A stretch of DNA of 33,381 nucleotides, taken from a virus. Position 1 is the first letter of the stretch. Each line of letters starts with the position of its first letter. The notes beneath the pieces were generated by a model. The model was not told the origin of the DNA and did not search any database. It saw only the letters and a program-made list of their open reading frames with translations. Below, piece after piece: positions 15,254 to 22,435 of the stretch. Position numbers and translations under genes: made by a program. Where the stretch lies: positions 1 through 33,381 of IMG/VR virus record IMGVR_UViG_3300031857_000758, one strand, 5' to 3'.

Positions 15254-16828
15254 TTATGCTAATAGTGTTGCTTTAACAATTACTGTTGTAGCATTGTTAA
15301 GTGTGGTTACGTTTATTCTTACGTCCCCGCCAACAACTGTTGCTGTTACTGTACCCATAGCACCGTTTGTTCCTATTTCTGCGTACTCAGTAATTGCTAC
15401 ATTGTCAGATGAGTCAAGAGTTAAAAGAATCTCTGAAACTTCTGAGTCTGTTGCTGTTGCAAACTTTACGATAGCCTTTGCAGTCTTGTAGTCTGCCTTA
15501 GCCCATGAAAGTGCTGTTGCTGTTCCTGCAGTTGCGATTGTTGCTGTTGCTGCAACTTCCTTTGCAACTGAGTTAATCTCAACTGCTGTGAAGTTTGGAA
15601 CAACTGCTTCAAGAGCGTCTACTGCACGAACATCTGTGAAGTACTTGTTTGTTGTACCTTCTACAAGATCGTCAGTATCAGAATCTGCTACACCGTTTTC
15701 TGCGGTAATAGTAAGTCCTGCACCTGTACCTGTAATTGTAATGTTTGTAAGTGAAGCACCAGTCAAAAGATCTGCTGCTGAAGTCTTAGCACGAGCATCT
15801 GTGAAGTACTCGTTTACTGAGCCTTCTGCTACATCGTCTGTATCAAGTGCATCTGCGTGAGCAATTGCTGCAGCCTGTGCAGCGTTGGCCTTTGAGGTTG
15901 CATCAAGTGCTGCGTTTGCTTCTGCTGCTGATTGAGCGGCGTTAGCCTTTGAAGTAGCATCTGCTGAGGCTGTTGCTTCTGCTGCAGTTTGTGCTGCTGA
16001 AGCGTATCCCTGTGCTGCTGTGTCAAGATCAGAAATTTCTGAGTTAACATATGATGTGTCAGCCTTTGTTCCAACCAATGTTGTTAGGTTAGAAATTGTA
16101 TCTGGAGAATCACCAAGTGCTTGTGCTAATTCGTTAAGTGTGTTTAGTAGTTCTGGTGCAGAATCTACAAGATCTGCTACTGCTTCATCTGTGTAAGTAT
16201 TTGCTGAAGCAAGGGCTGCGTTAGCCTTTGAAGTTGCATCTGCTGAAGCAGTTGCTTCTGCTGCTGTTTGTGCAGCATTTGCCTTAGTAGTTGCATCTGC
16301 TGCTGCAGTTGAAATTGCATCTGCTTCTGCTTGATCTGCATAACCCTGTGTTGCAAGGATGTCTGCACCCCACTTAACAGAAGAACCTGCTGCTGGAGTA
16401 AGAACGATATGAGAATCAGAATTGATTGTCATTGCTCCTGCGCCAGTGAAGTTAAGTGTATCTCCAATAGTCTTGTTTGTTAATGTTTGTGTGTTGGTTG
16501 TTCCAACTACCGCACCAGTTGCACCGTGTGCTTCTGTAGCATTTTCATGATCGGAAAGATCTGATGCTACTGACCCTGCTTGTGATGCTGCTGTTCCTGC
16601 TGCATCATAATAAGCATCTACTGTAGCACGATCAATTGAAAGTTCTCCACCTGCTGAAACATCAAATTCGTTTGATACGGATTTGACTAATGTTTCTCCA
16701 CCGATAAGGTTCAGAATGTAAGTATCTGATGCTGTTTCTGTAAGAACTTGATTTCCGTTAACGGTTGCTGTTGTACCTTCAACAATCAGTCCTTGCTTAA
16801 TTTTAAAGTCTTTATTTACTGTTGCCAT
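15254..16828 (-). CDS. Long coiled-coil tail fibre
   Basis: The protein has 524 residues. The N-terminal attachment segment is shared with the 150-residue protein. The middle (about 160-330) is an Ala-rich coiled coil built from repeats of the type AAEATASADATSKANAA, giving a rod. It contains the PELLNTLNELAQALGD module also found in the 542-residue fibre and two NEYFTDARAK / NKYFTDVRAV elements. The C-terminal 90 residues (ITEYAEIGTNGAMGTVTATV) match the C-terminus of the neighbouring 148-residue protein. Ribosome binding site AAGGAG. Confidence 0.75.
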   Translation of the reverse strand: MATVNKDFKIKQGLIVEGTTATVNGNQVLTETASDTYILNLIGGETLVKSVSNEFDVSAGGELSIDRATVDAYYDAAGTAASQAGSVASDLSDHENATEAHGATGAVVGTTNTQTLTNKTIGDTLNFTGAGAMTINSDSHIVLTPAAGSSVKWGADILATQGYADQAEADAISTAAADATTKANAAQTAAEATASADATSKANAALASANTYTDEAVADLVDSAPELLNTLNELAQALGDSPDTISNLTTLVGTKADTSYVNSEISDLDTAAQGYASAAQTAAEATASADATSKANAAQSAAEANAALDATSKANAAQAAAIAHADALDTDDVAEGSVNEYFTDARAKTSAADLLTGASLTNITITGTGAGLTITAENGVADSDTDDLVEGTTNKYFTDVRAVDALEAVVPNFTAVEINSVAKEVAATATIATAGTATALSWAKADYKTAKAIVKFATATDSEVSEILLTLDSSDNVAITEYAEIGTNGAMGTVTATVVGGDVRINVTTLNNATTVIVKATLLA

Positions 16829-16843
16829 TTTTTATCTCCTTAG

Positions 16844-17290
16844 TTATGCCTTAAGTCCAATTCGTGCAAAACGAACTGTGACTGGCTTGATCGCAGGATC
16901 TGGAGTGACTGTTAAAGCCACGGTATTTCCAGTGCGAGAGACATTAACGGTGCCAATATTCCCATCATTGTCGATTGTTCCATACTCGCTGACTGATACA
17001 TTTGTACCGTCAACAAGAATTGTTAGTTCGGTTGCAAAGAACTTATTGTCCCCTGCAGCAGTCTTGGATATTGAAATAATATACTTGACCATACGCCAAA
17101 CAGTTGCGTCAAAGGAATCAATAACAGTTACGTTCTCAATGCCATTGATTGTATTTTCATTGTTACCATAAGAACCCAAATCTGTTGCTTGGGCTGATGC
17201 GGTATCAATTAAATCTTCATAATTTTCTTGAGTAGGCCTATCTCCTGTTTGAAATAGATCTTTAACTCCTGTAATTGATATCTTTGCCAT
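16844..17290 (-). CDS. Short fibre-tip-like protein, leaderless
   Basis: The protein has 148 residues. Residues 1-50 (MAKISITGVKDLFQTGDRPTQENYEDLIDT) resemble small phage structural attachment segments. The C-terminal half (SEYGTIDNDGNIGTVNVSRT, then VTVRFARIGLKA) is a beta domain that matches the tip of the 524-residue fibre. The start sits 6 bases after TGA-TATAAT and has no ribosome binding site, so its mRNA is likely leaderless. Probably a fibre or receptor-binding subunit. Confidence 0.6.
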   Translation of the reverse strand: MAKISITGVKDLFQTGDRPTQENYEDLIDTASAQATDLGSYGNNENTINGIENVTVIDSFDATVWRMVKYIISISKTAAGDNKFFATELTILVDGTNVSVSEYGTIDNDGNIGTVNVSRTGNTVALTVTPDPAIKPVTVRFARIGLKA

Positions 17291-17296
17291 GTGGCA

Positions 17297-17302
17297 ATTA
17301 TA
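17297..17302 (-). promoter_or_regulatory. Leaderless promoter
   Basis: TGA-TATAAT on the minus strand with exactly 6 bases to the ATG at 17290, so transcription should begin at the start codon. Confidence 0.65.
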
Positions 17303-17323
17303 TCATCCCTTTTAACAAGACTA

Positions 17324-17524
17324 TTAAAGAATATAGTTGCTGTAGCCAATAACCTGTAGCGGAATTGCGGGGGTATTTCCCAAACCAATAGCCTGAATTT
17401 GAATGGCTGTAAACTTAACTCTAAACGGAAGAATCTCTTTAACTACAACTTTTGCTGGATAATCTACAAGGAAAATTTTCTTTGTTTTGCTATTTAATTC
17501 ATCTGTTATTAATGCTGTAGCCAT
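17324..17524 (-). CDS. Small unknown protein in fibre operon
   Basis: The protein has 66 residues and no recognised family. It has a mixed hydrophobic pattern suited to a small beta domain (KKIFLVDYPAKVVVKEILPFRVKF). Its ATG overlaps the stop of the gene at 17524-17934 (TAATG), so it is translated together with that baseplate-like protein. Confidence 0.55.
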   Translation of the reverse strand: MATALITDELNSKTKKIFLVDYPAKVVVKEILPFRVKFTAIQIQAIGLGNTPAIPLQVIGYSNYIL

Positions 17525-17934
17525 TAATCTGTTACATCTTCAAGAATCTTCATGCTACCCTGGCAAACTGTCCATACTCTTGTTGGGTCTGATACCTGAA
17601 TATCAAAGATGTCTCCTGTTTCAAGTTGCACTGATTCTTCTGCTGTAAGCCAAACTGTAAATTCTCCAACTAAGTCGTCCTCATCTGCGACGGGAGTTAA
17701 AGACAAGACAAGCGTTGCATCATCTGTAATTACTCCAGGGGTTGAGTTGGGTCTCTTGATTTTCATAGCAATGTCCCACTCTGATCCCTCTCCCTTTAAA
17801 ATCAAAGGCTCTTTGGCATCATCTGTTACATAAACCTTAAAACCAGAAGTATCTCCACGAACTACAGTCCAAATAACTGTTGGTGGAGCATTTCCAATGT
17901 CGTATGATGATCCTGAATTTCTTAAAGTTGCCAT
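17524..17934 (-). CDS. BppU-like beta-sandwich virion protein, copy 1
   Basis: The protein has 136 residues. The pattern VIWTVVRGDTSGFKVYVTDD near the start, then WDIAMKIKRP and DIFDIQVSDPTRVWTVCQGSM, matches the small Ig-like domain seen in phage baseplate upper proteins and fibre-associated proteins. The protein at 23263-23643 has the same core (KWNIVRGDTSPLRVEFLEDD, FDLQVTI, WTPLIGTISVLGDVT), and 22016-22423 is a more distant relative. The start is 6 bases after TGA-TATAAT, so it is likely leaderless. Confidence 0.6.
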   Translation of the reverse strand: MATLRNSGSSYDIGNAPPTVIWTVVRGDTSGFKVYVTDDAKEPLILKGEGSEWDIAMKIKRPNSTPGVITDDATLVLSLTPVADEDDLVGEFTVWLTAEESVQLETGDIFDIQVSDPTRVWTVCQGSMKILEDVTD

Positions 17935-17940
17935 TATTTT

Positions 17941-17946
17941 ATTATA
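17941..17946 (-). promoter_or_regulatory. Leaderless promoter
   Basis: TGA-TATAAT on the minus strand with 6 bases to the ATG at 17934; no ribosome binding site in between. Confidence 0.65.
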
Positions 17947-17952
17947 TCACTA

Positions 17953-18471
17953 TTAGGCTAATCCAGCCTTAAGTGCCCCCCAAGTTCCGTTACCTTTTGC
18001 TTCAACAATAACAACACCTTCTACAGCCTTTTTTGCAATTACTCCAACTGCTCCGCCTGACTGTGTTGTAGAAAGTCCTCCACCTGAACCAACGTATAAA
18101 ATTTCTCCTGCTAGGATTGCTGGATCACCAAAACCAGAAGTATTTATTCCAGATAAAACTCCAGCAACCACAACGACTCCTTCAGAACCAACTGCCAAGG
18201 CTTGTTTTAGTAAGCCAAGGATTGGTGAAGTTGTTGATGGTAAAGATTTTGCTATTGTTGTTACCACATTAAATCCTGTTGCATAAACTGGAGTACCTGC
18301 AGGTAATGACTCTGAACTAGTATTTTTTACTCTAATTTGAATTACTGATAAATCTAGTCCTGATAATGCATCTCTAACATCTTCTGCCAAATATCTAATA
18401 TCTCCGTGTACGTTTACGGGATCGCTTGCAAGCGGGTAATTTAATGGAAAATCTCCAGGTGTTATTGCCAT
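17953..18471 (-). CDS. Fibre-associated beta-rich virion protein
   Basis: The protein has 172 residues. It starts with an extended segment (FPLNYPLASDPVNVHGDIRY) and a short helix. Then comes a Gly/Val-rich domain (QIRVKNTSSESLPAGTPVYA, GVVVVAGVLSGINTSGF, GGAVGVIAKKAVEGVVIVEA) typical of phage fibre or decoration domains that begin with a VKNTSGxSLPAGTPVY motif. It is probably on the virion surface. Its promoter (18481-18486) lies back to back with the endolysin promoter. Confidence 0.55.
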   Translation of the reverse strand: MAITPGDFPLNYPLASDPVNVHGDIRYLAEDVRDALSGLDLSVIQIRVKNTSSESLPAGTPVYATGFNVVTTIAKSLPSTTSPILGLLKQALAVGSEGVVVVAGVLSGINTSGFGDPAILAGEILYVGSGGGLSTTQSGGAVGVIAKKAVEGVVIVEAKGNGTWGALKAGLA

Positions 18472-18480
18472 AGTATCTTT

Positions 18481-18486
18481 ATTATA
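18481..18486 (-). promoter_or_regulatory. Extended -10 promoter, divergent with endolysin
   Basis: TGG-TATAAT on the minus strand, 9 bases before the ATG at 18471, with no ribosome binding site. The endolysin promoter begins only 14 bases to the right on the other strand. Confidence 0.6.
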
Positions 18487-18499
18487 CCACTATCTAAAC

Positions 18500-18529
18500 T
18501 TGACTTTGTGCCAAAATCTATGTTATACT
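18500..18529 (+). promoter_or_regulatory. Endolysin promoter
   Basis: TTGACT (18500-18505), 18-base spacer, TATACT (18524-18529) with a TGT extension. This is the best conventional promoter in the late half. It lets the endolysin be made independently of the opposite-strand structural genes. The leader begins with a six-base-pair hairpin (ACACCT/AGGTGT, 18538-18553, loop AAAA) followed by an AAGGAGG ribosome binding site. Confidence 0.75.
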
Positions 18530-18576
18530 TGGTTTAGACACCTAAAAAGGTGTTATTGTTTTCTAAGGAGGAAACT

Positions 18577-19140
18577 ATGATTAAATTTATCGAAAGAAAC
18601 AAAGAGATCATTAGCACACTCAGTATTGTAGCATTAGTAACTGTTTTTTCAAACTCTGCTAATGCCTCAATAGATCTTGATACGAAAAACAACTTGAGCA
18701 TAGAAAAGTCTCAGACAGCAGATACCGCCTCGAAAGAGGTTTTTTTGGTTTCTAAGGCTAAAAAACTAGAGAGTTTTGAGAATAAGGTTTCTCTGACTGA
18801 TCTAGAACTAAAAGAACTGCTTTCATTAGTAGGCTTCAAAGGTCAAGACCTTGTAGTCGCTTGGGCAGTGGCTAAAAAAGAGTCTAATGGCCGACCATTG
18901 GCTTTTAATGGCAATCATAAGACTGGAGACTCATCTTATGGTATGTTCCAAATTAATATGATTGATTCCCTTGGTCCTGATCGTAGAACCAAGTTTGATC
19001 TTGAATCAAATGCTGAATTGTTCAATCCCGTCAAAAATGCGGAAATAGCATACTATATGACTAAGGGCGGAGAAGACTGGTCCTCATGGAAAGGCATTAC
19101 TCCAAGAACTAAATTTTGGATGACTAAATTTCCTAAGTAA
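18577..19140 (+). CDS. Secreted lysozyme-like endolysin (transglycosylase fold)
   Basis: The protein has 187 residues from the ATG at 18577, chosen because AAGGAGGAAACT stands directly before it; an upstream in-frame ATG at 18550 has no such site. Residues 1-31 are a Sec signal peptide (basic N-terminus, IISTLSIVALVTVF core, cleavage near SANA-S). Residues 80-175 have the lysozyme/SLT pattern: AVAKKESNGRP with catalytic Glu102, SSYGMFQIN (119-127) and NPVKNAEIAYYM. It would cleave peptidoglycan glycan strands at lysis or during entry. It is the only plus-strand gene in the late region and ends at a strong terminator. Confidence 0.78.
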   Translation: MIKFIERNKEIISTLSIVALVTVFSNSANASIDLDTKNNLSIEKSQTADTASKEVFLVSKAKKLESFENKVSLTDLELKELLSLVGFKGQDLVVAWAVAKKESNGRPLAFNGNHKTGDSSYGMFQINMIDSLGPDRRTKFDLESNAELFNPVKNAEIAYYMTKGGEDWSSWKGITPRTKFWMTKFPK

Positions 19141-19155
19141 TATCAACTAATAAAG

Positions 19156-19185
19156 ATAGGCTGTAGATTAATTTCTATAGCCTAT
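19156..19185. terminator. Bidirectional terminator between convergent genes
   Basis: Arms 19156-19167 and 19174-19185 form a 12-base-pair stem (one G-U pair) with a six-base loop, followed by TTTTTATT on the plus strand and a T-rich TCTTTATT on the minus strand. It separates the endolysin from the convergent gene at 19191. Confidence 0.85.
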
Positions 19186-19190
19186 TTTTA

Positions 19191-20222
19191 TTAGCATGTC
19201 CATGAAGTACCTGGTGTGTCTGAAAGGCAAACACAATAAGGATAAGGTTTCGCTCCAGAACATCCATTGCCAGTTGATAAAGGAGTAAATGAGTAAGGTG
19301 TAAAGGCATATGGTGTAAAGGCATATGGTGTAAAGGCAAAAGGTGTAAAGGCATATGGTGTAAAGGTGTATGGAGTAAATGAGTACGGTGTAAAGGAATA
19401 CACTCCGTTCCAATTATAAATAACAAGTTGAACGTTTGTGCTCAATGGAGCAACTGTTCCTGCTGCTGGATTCTGTGACTTTACATCTCCATCGTTTTGT
19501 TGGGTTGCTCCTACTGAAGAGTACTGCTGGTTTGGTGCATTTTGGAATCCTTCTTCAACAATTACGGCTAGTGCCAAGTTAAGACTTAATCCTACAACAT
19601 TTGGAACTGTTCCAGTTGTTGGAGGAATACAAGTTCCATTTGTATTATATTGTTGAACTAGGTCAGGACCAAATTGTGTTCCTTCAACACATTGCCAATG
19701 AGATATGCCGTATGGAATTAAAGCATAGTAAGTTGCGTCACATGCCTCGGTAACTGATGTATACCCACTAAGAGACAGAAGTGCTGCTGTATATCCATTT
19801 GGACTACCATTTTGACAATATGCGTATGAATAATATTTTTCTTGCGGTGGTGGTGTAAATGAGTAAGGCGTAAACGAGTACGGCGTAAACGAGTACGGTG
19901 TAAACGAGTACGGTGTAAAAGCAAAAGGAGTAAATGAGTATGGACCTGGCGTAAATGAGTATGGTGCTGGTGTAAAACTAAAATTTCTCCAAGTAATATT
20001 TACTAATGACTCATAATCTAAAAGTGATCCAGATACTGGCGATTGTGATATTACCTTATTATGGTCTGCTTCATCTGCCGAATTTGTTGAATCGCTCTGA
20101 GTGACTGTTCCTACTGTAAATCCTTCTGAAACTATTTGTGTCTGTGCTAATGTTTTATCTACACCTAAAAAAGATGATAAAACTCTCATACCCTTCCCAA
20201 AAAAGCCTAGGATAGTTAGCAC
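19191..20222 (-). CDS. PASTA-domain protein with two FTP arrays and Cys tail
   Basis: The protein has 343 residues from a GTG start at 20222, supported by AAGGGG six bases upstream; an ATG at 20189 is the alternative. Residues 22-78 and 204-271 are PASTA-like domains (TLAQTQIVSEGFTVG...ISQSPVSGSL; TVPNVVGLSLNLALAVIVEEGF...SQNPAAGT), a fold known to bind peptidoglycan. Each is followed by about eight FTP pentapeptide units (81-124 and 275-316). Between them is a linker with four Cys (136-198). The C-terminus ends KPYPYCVCLSDTPGTSWTC, matching the 317-residue protein. Likely a virion protein that contacts the host cell wall. Confidence 0.7.
   Translation of the reverse strand: MLTILGFFGKGMRVLSSFLGVDKTLAQTQIVSEGFTVGTVTQSDSTNSADEADHNKVISQSPVSGSLLDYESLVNITWRNFSFTPAPYSFTPGPYSFTPFAFTPYSFTPYSFTPYSFTPYSFTPPPQEKYYSYAYCQNGSPNGYTAALLSLSGYTSVTEACDATYYALIPYGISHWQCVEGTQFGPDLVQQYNTNGTCIPPTTGTVPNVVGLSLNLALAVIVEEGFQNAPNQQYSSVGATQQNDGDVKSQNPAAGTVAPLSTNVQLVIYNWNGVYSFTPYSFTPYTFTPYAFTPFAFTPYAFTPYAFTPYSFTPLSTGNGCSGAKPYPYCVCLSDTPGTSWTC
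19276..19404 (-). repeat. 15-bp FTP repeat array, C-terminal
   Basis: About eight in-frame 15-base units encoding [SAT]FTP[YFL], near the 3' end of the PASTA gene. The unit is the same as in the array at 12158-12447. Confidence 0.85.
19846..19985 (-). repeat. 15-bp FTP repeat array, N-terminal
   Basis: About eight units, of which the four SFTPY copies are almost identical at the DNA level, which suggests recent duplication. The first units are spaced by an extra Pro-Tyr. Confidence 0.85.
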
Positions 20223-20232
20223 TTTTTACCCC

Positions 20233-20865
20233 TTAAGCCTTCAAGTCGCCGATTAAGACCCAAGTGTTTGTATCTATTTTTATTAATGTGGCGCCAGAGT
20301 ATTGTGATGAAATTCTTTTGTTTGAGTTTTTGCTATTTATTGTAACTCCAGCAGTTCCTGCAATTGAAACCTCTCCAGTTCCAATTCTAATAACATCTAG
20401 TCTTTGTCCAGAAGCAAAAGCAACAAGACTGTTTAATGGAATGGTTATTGTTAGGTTGGATGCTGAGTTAACTGTAATTGTTTTTCCCGCATCAGATAAT
20501 GCAAGTGTGTAGTCTGCAACTTTTGAAGATATGTCTGCAGAGTCTGTTACTGATCTCCACAAACCGTTATAATAATATTGAACTTGATTAATTTGAGTTC
20601 CTGCATCAGTCTGTCTAACAAAACAAACAATTCCATCAGATGGAGATGTAATTACTGCATCTCTTGCTGTTGGATTTTGAAAATTGTTTACGCCTGCTTT
20701 TGCTCTTACAACCTGATCAAATGTAACTGGATTAGATCCAAAAGAATGTGTGCCTGTCCATTGATAATTTGCAGAAGTGTTAGTTGTTCCTGCTACTGGA
20801 TACCAAGTATCTGTTTGTGTGTCATAAATATATGCAACTTTTCCATTAGAACTAATTGTTGCCAT
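20233..20865 (-). CDS. Tail fibre / tip protein
   Basis: The protein has 210 residues. The N-terminal part holds VAYIYDTQTDTWYPVAGT and VQYYYNGLWRSV, which are common fibre beta motifs. The C-terminal 100 residues (VADYTLALSDAGKTITVNSA through NTWVLIGDLKA) are clearly the same tip domain as in the 542-residue fibre (KTASYTLSSLTERDDLIEMG through NTWVVFGDLTA). It is likely part of the receptor-binding apparatus. The start lies inside the end of the small upstream gene. Confidence 0.72.
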   Translation of the reverse strand: MATISSNGKVAYIYDTQTDTWYPVAGTTNTSANYQWTGTHSFGSNPVTFDQVVRAKAGVNNFQNPTARDAVITSPSDGIVCFVRQTDAGTQINQVQYYYNGLWRSVTDSADISSKVADYTLALSDAGKTITVNSASNLTITIPLNSLVAFASGQRLDVIRIGTGEVSIAGTAGVTINSKNSNKRISSQYSGATLIKIDTNTWVLIGDLKA

Positions 20866-20977
20866 CTGATGTTAACCCCAACTCTCTTAGTTCTTCTTCT
20901 GTAAGTCCAAGGGCTACAAGTTTAGCAATTGCTCTTTCTTTAATTACAACAGAGTGAAGTTCTTCTTTTTTTGTCAT
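20852..20977 (-). CDS. Small helical protein (41 residues) in fibre operon
   Basis: A charged helical peptide (MTKKEELHSVVIKERAIAKL, then VALGLTEEELRELG). Its ATG overlaps the stop of the upstream gene as ATGA, and its end overlaps the next start by 14 bases. These couplings argue that it is a real gene. Function unknown; a fibre-assembly helper would fit the position. Confidence 0.6.
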   Translation of the reverse strand: MTKKEELHSVVIKERAIAKLVALGLTEEELRELGLTSDGNN

Positions 20978-21411
20978 GCGAAAAGTTCTCTCCAAACGGT
21001 TCCTGAATAAACGTACATAGTTAATGGAAATGAATCAGAATCAACCCAAAGCAATCCTGGGGTTAAATTTTCTGTTGGTTGTGATGATTGATATCTAGAT
21101 GTTGGCAACTCTGCAATTGCTGTTGGTGATGAATCTGACTTTACCCATATATAGTTATCTACTGGAGAAGTTGGCTCTGAATCTTGAAAAGACTGACCAA
21201 TTCCTCTTGCAACTTCTCTTTCATCTAATGTTTCGAGTGCATCTTCTAATGACTTTATATACCCCGCAACTGATGTAGGGATAACTTCAGACTCTAAAGT
21301 TGGAACATCTGTAGTTCCATAATGATATAGTTTTAGGGCTGCCTGTATGTCCGCTGCCTCAGAAAGTGCGGGAATTTTAGTAGTATAAACTGGTCCAATA
21401 TCTTCAGCCAT
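20974..21411 (-). CDS. Fibre-associated structural protein
   Basis: The protein has 145 residues. The segment PALSEAADIQAALKLYHYGT and a later QPTENLTPGLLWVDSD are of the kind seen in small actinophage tail-fibre proteins. The rest is low in hallmark motifs. It has its own -10 (TGG-TATAAT, 21428-21433) and a GGAGGG ribosome binding site, and is coupled to the 41-residue gene. Confidence 0.55.
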   Translation of the reverse strand: MAEDIGPVYTTKIPALSEAADIQAALKLYHYGTTDVPTLESEVIPTSVAGYIKSLEDALETLDEREVARGIGQSFQDSEPTSPVDNYIWVKSDSSPTAIAELPTSRYQSSQPTENLTPGLLWVDSDSFPLTMYVYSGTVWRELFA

Positions 21412-21427
21412 GAAACCCTCCGCTAAA

Positions 21428-21433
21428 ATTATA
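21428..21433 (-). promoter_or_regulatory. Extended -10 promoter
   Basis: TGG-TATAAT on the minus strand, 16 bases before the ATG at 21411; a GGAGGG ribosome binding site follows it. The box overlaps the stop codon of the upstream gene. Confidence 0.6.
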
Positions 21434-22019
21434 CCACATTAATAAGTAAATGAACTGACCTTAATCCTTGAACTGGTGTCCAGGTTTCTCCATCAAATTC
21501 TAATGCTTTAATGTCAATTGGCAGGGAAACAATGTCTCCGTCTGTAAAAATTGCTCTTACGGATATATTTGATGCAATAACCTTTGATTCTGAGTTAAGG
21601 ATTGAGTACTGCACATTAAATTGATCAGAAGAAAGTGTAGAAGAAAGGCTTGAAGATCCAGTAATACTTACAACTGGAATGTTGATCGTTGTCTCTCCAT
21701 TTGAATCAAATGTCCTATTATAGTTATTTGAGTATATGTTTGGGAGCAATTTCATAATCGCTCTCCAGGTATTTGAACCAGCGTAGGCTTGGTATTGATA
21801 CACAAATCTATACTCTTTATCTGGGTCTTGTGGATCAATATTAATATATAAATCTAACAACTGAACATCTCCATCTGGAGTATTATCATTAGGATTTCCT
21901 AGTCCAGTATAAATCATACTTCCTCTAGGACCCTCTGGTCCAAAATCAACCTCAACATTTACTGTTGTTGGTCCGCCCAATACGGTTAAATCATCTACTG
22001 CTAAAATTGGATTTGTCAT
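21429..22019 (-). CDS. Structural protein with GPEGPRG linker
   Basis: The protein has 196 residues and no firm family. Residues 20-35 (VNVEVDFGPEGPRGSMIYTG) include a short collagen-like stretch often found before a fibre beta domain. The remainder is beta-rich (INIPVVSITGSSSLSSTLSS). Its ATG overlaps the stop of the gene at 22016 (ATGA). Most likely a baseplate or fibre component. Confidence 0.55.
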   Translation of the reverse strand: MTNPILAVDDLTVLGGPTTVNVEVDFGPEGPRGSMIYTGLGNPNDNTPDGDVQLLDLYINIDPQDPDKEYRFVYQYQAYAGSNTWRAIMKLLPNIYSNNYNRTFDSNGETTINIPVVSITGSSSLSSTLSSDQFNVQYSILNSESKVIASNISVRAIFTDGDIVSLPIDIKALEFDGETWTPVQGLRSVHLLINVV

Positions 22020-22423
22020 GGTGTATTTGTAGTTACCTGATCTGTTACTGTAATTACTCCAGTAAGAAGTGTATAAACCAAAGGATAAGGGGTTGCACTT
22101 TTCTGAATTTGAACATCGTATACATAGTCTGTTCCTGCTGTCATAACTGCACCGTCTGCTGGCCTAATGGCACATTTAATATAAGATCCATTATCAGAAA
22201 TTGTTGCATAACATTGATGCTGATTTGAAAGTCCTGCAGAACCTCTTGCTGTTGAAAATTTAAATATTGCAGTTTGTGTTCCACTAGTTCCAGAGTCTAG
22301 GTCTGGCCCAATAAATGAAGTCAAATCAAATGCGCTTCCATCAGTAGATTTTTTAGGGTAGATATTAAACTCATAGGTGTCGCCCTTATAGTAGTTTATA
22401 TTAAGTGTTCCTGGAAATGCCAT
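22016..22423 (-). CDS. BppU-like beta-sandwich virion protein, copy 3
   Basis: The protein has 135 residues. YYKGDTYEFNIYPKKS near the start, a long disordered loop, then YVYDVQIQKS and LLTGVITVTDQVTTN correspond in order to the RGDT, DIQVS and GTISVLGDVT elements of the proteins at 17524 and 23263. Similarity is weaker than between those two. Leaderless start, 6 bases after TGG-TATAAT. Confidence 0.55.
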   Translation of the reverse strand: MAFPGTLNINYYKGDTYEFNIYPKKSTDGSAFDLTSFIGPDLDSGTSGTQTAIFKFSTARGSAGLSNQHQCYATISDNGSYIKCAIRPADGAVMTAGTDYVYDVQIQKSATPYPLVYTLLTGVITVTDQVTTNTP

Positions 22424-22429
22424 AGTTTT

Positions 22430-22435
22430 ATTATA
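22430..22435 (-). promoter_or_regulatory. Leaderless promoter
   Basis: TGG-TATAAT on the minus strand, 6 bases before the ATG at 22423. Confidence 0.7.

Noticed and set aside
15009-15491. 160-residue plus-strand ORF across two fibre genes
   Set aside because: It spans the intergenic gap and the opposite strands of two good genes; composition is typical of a shadow frame.
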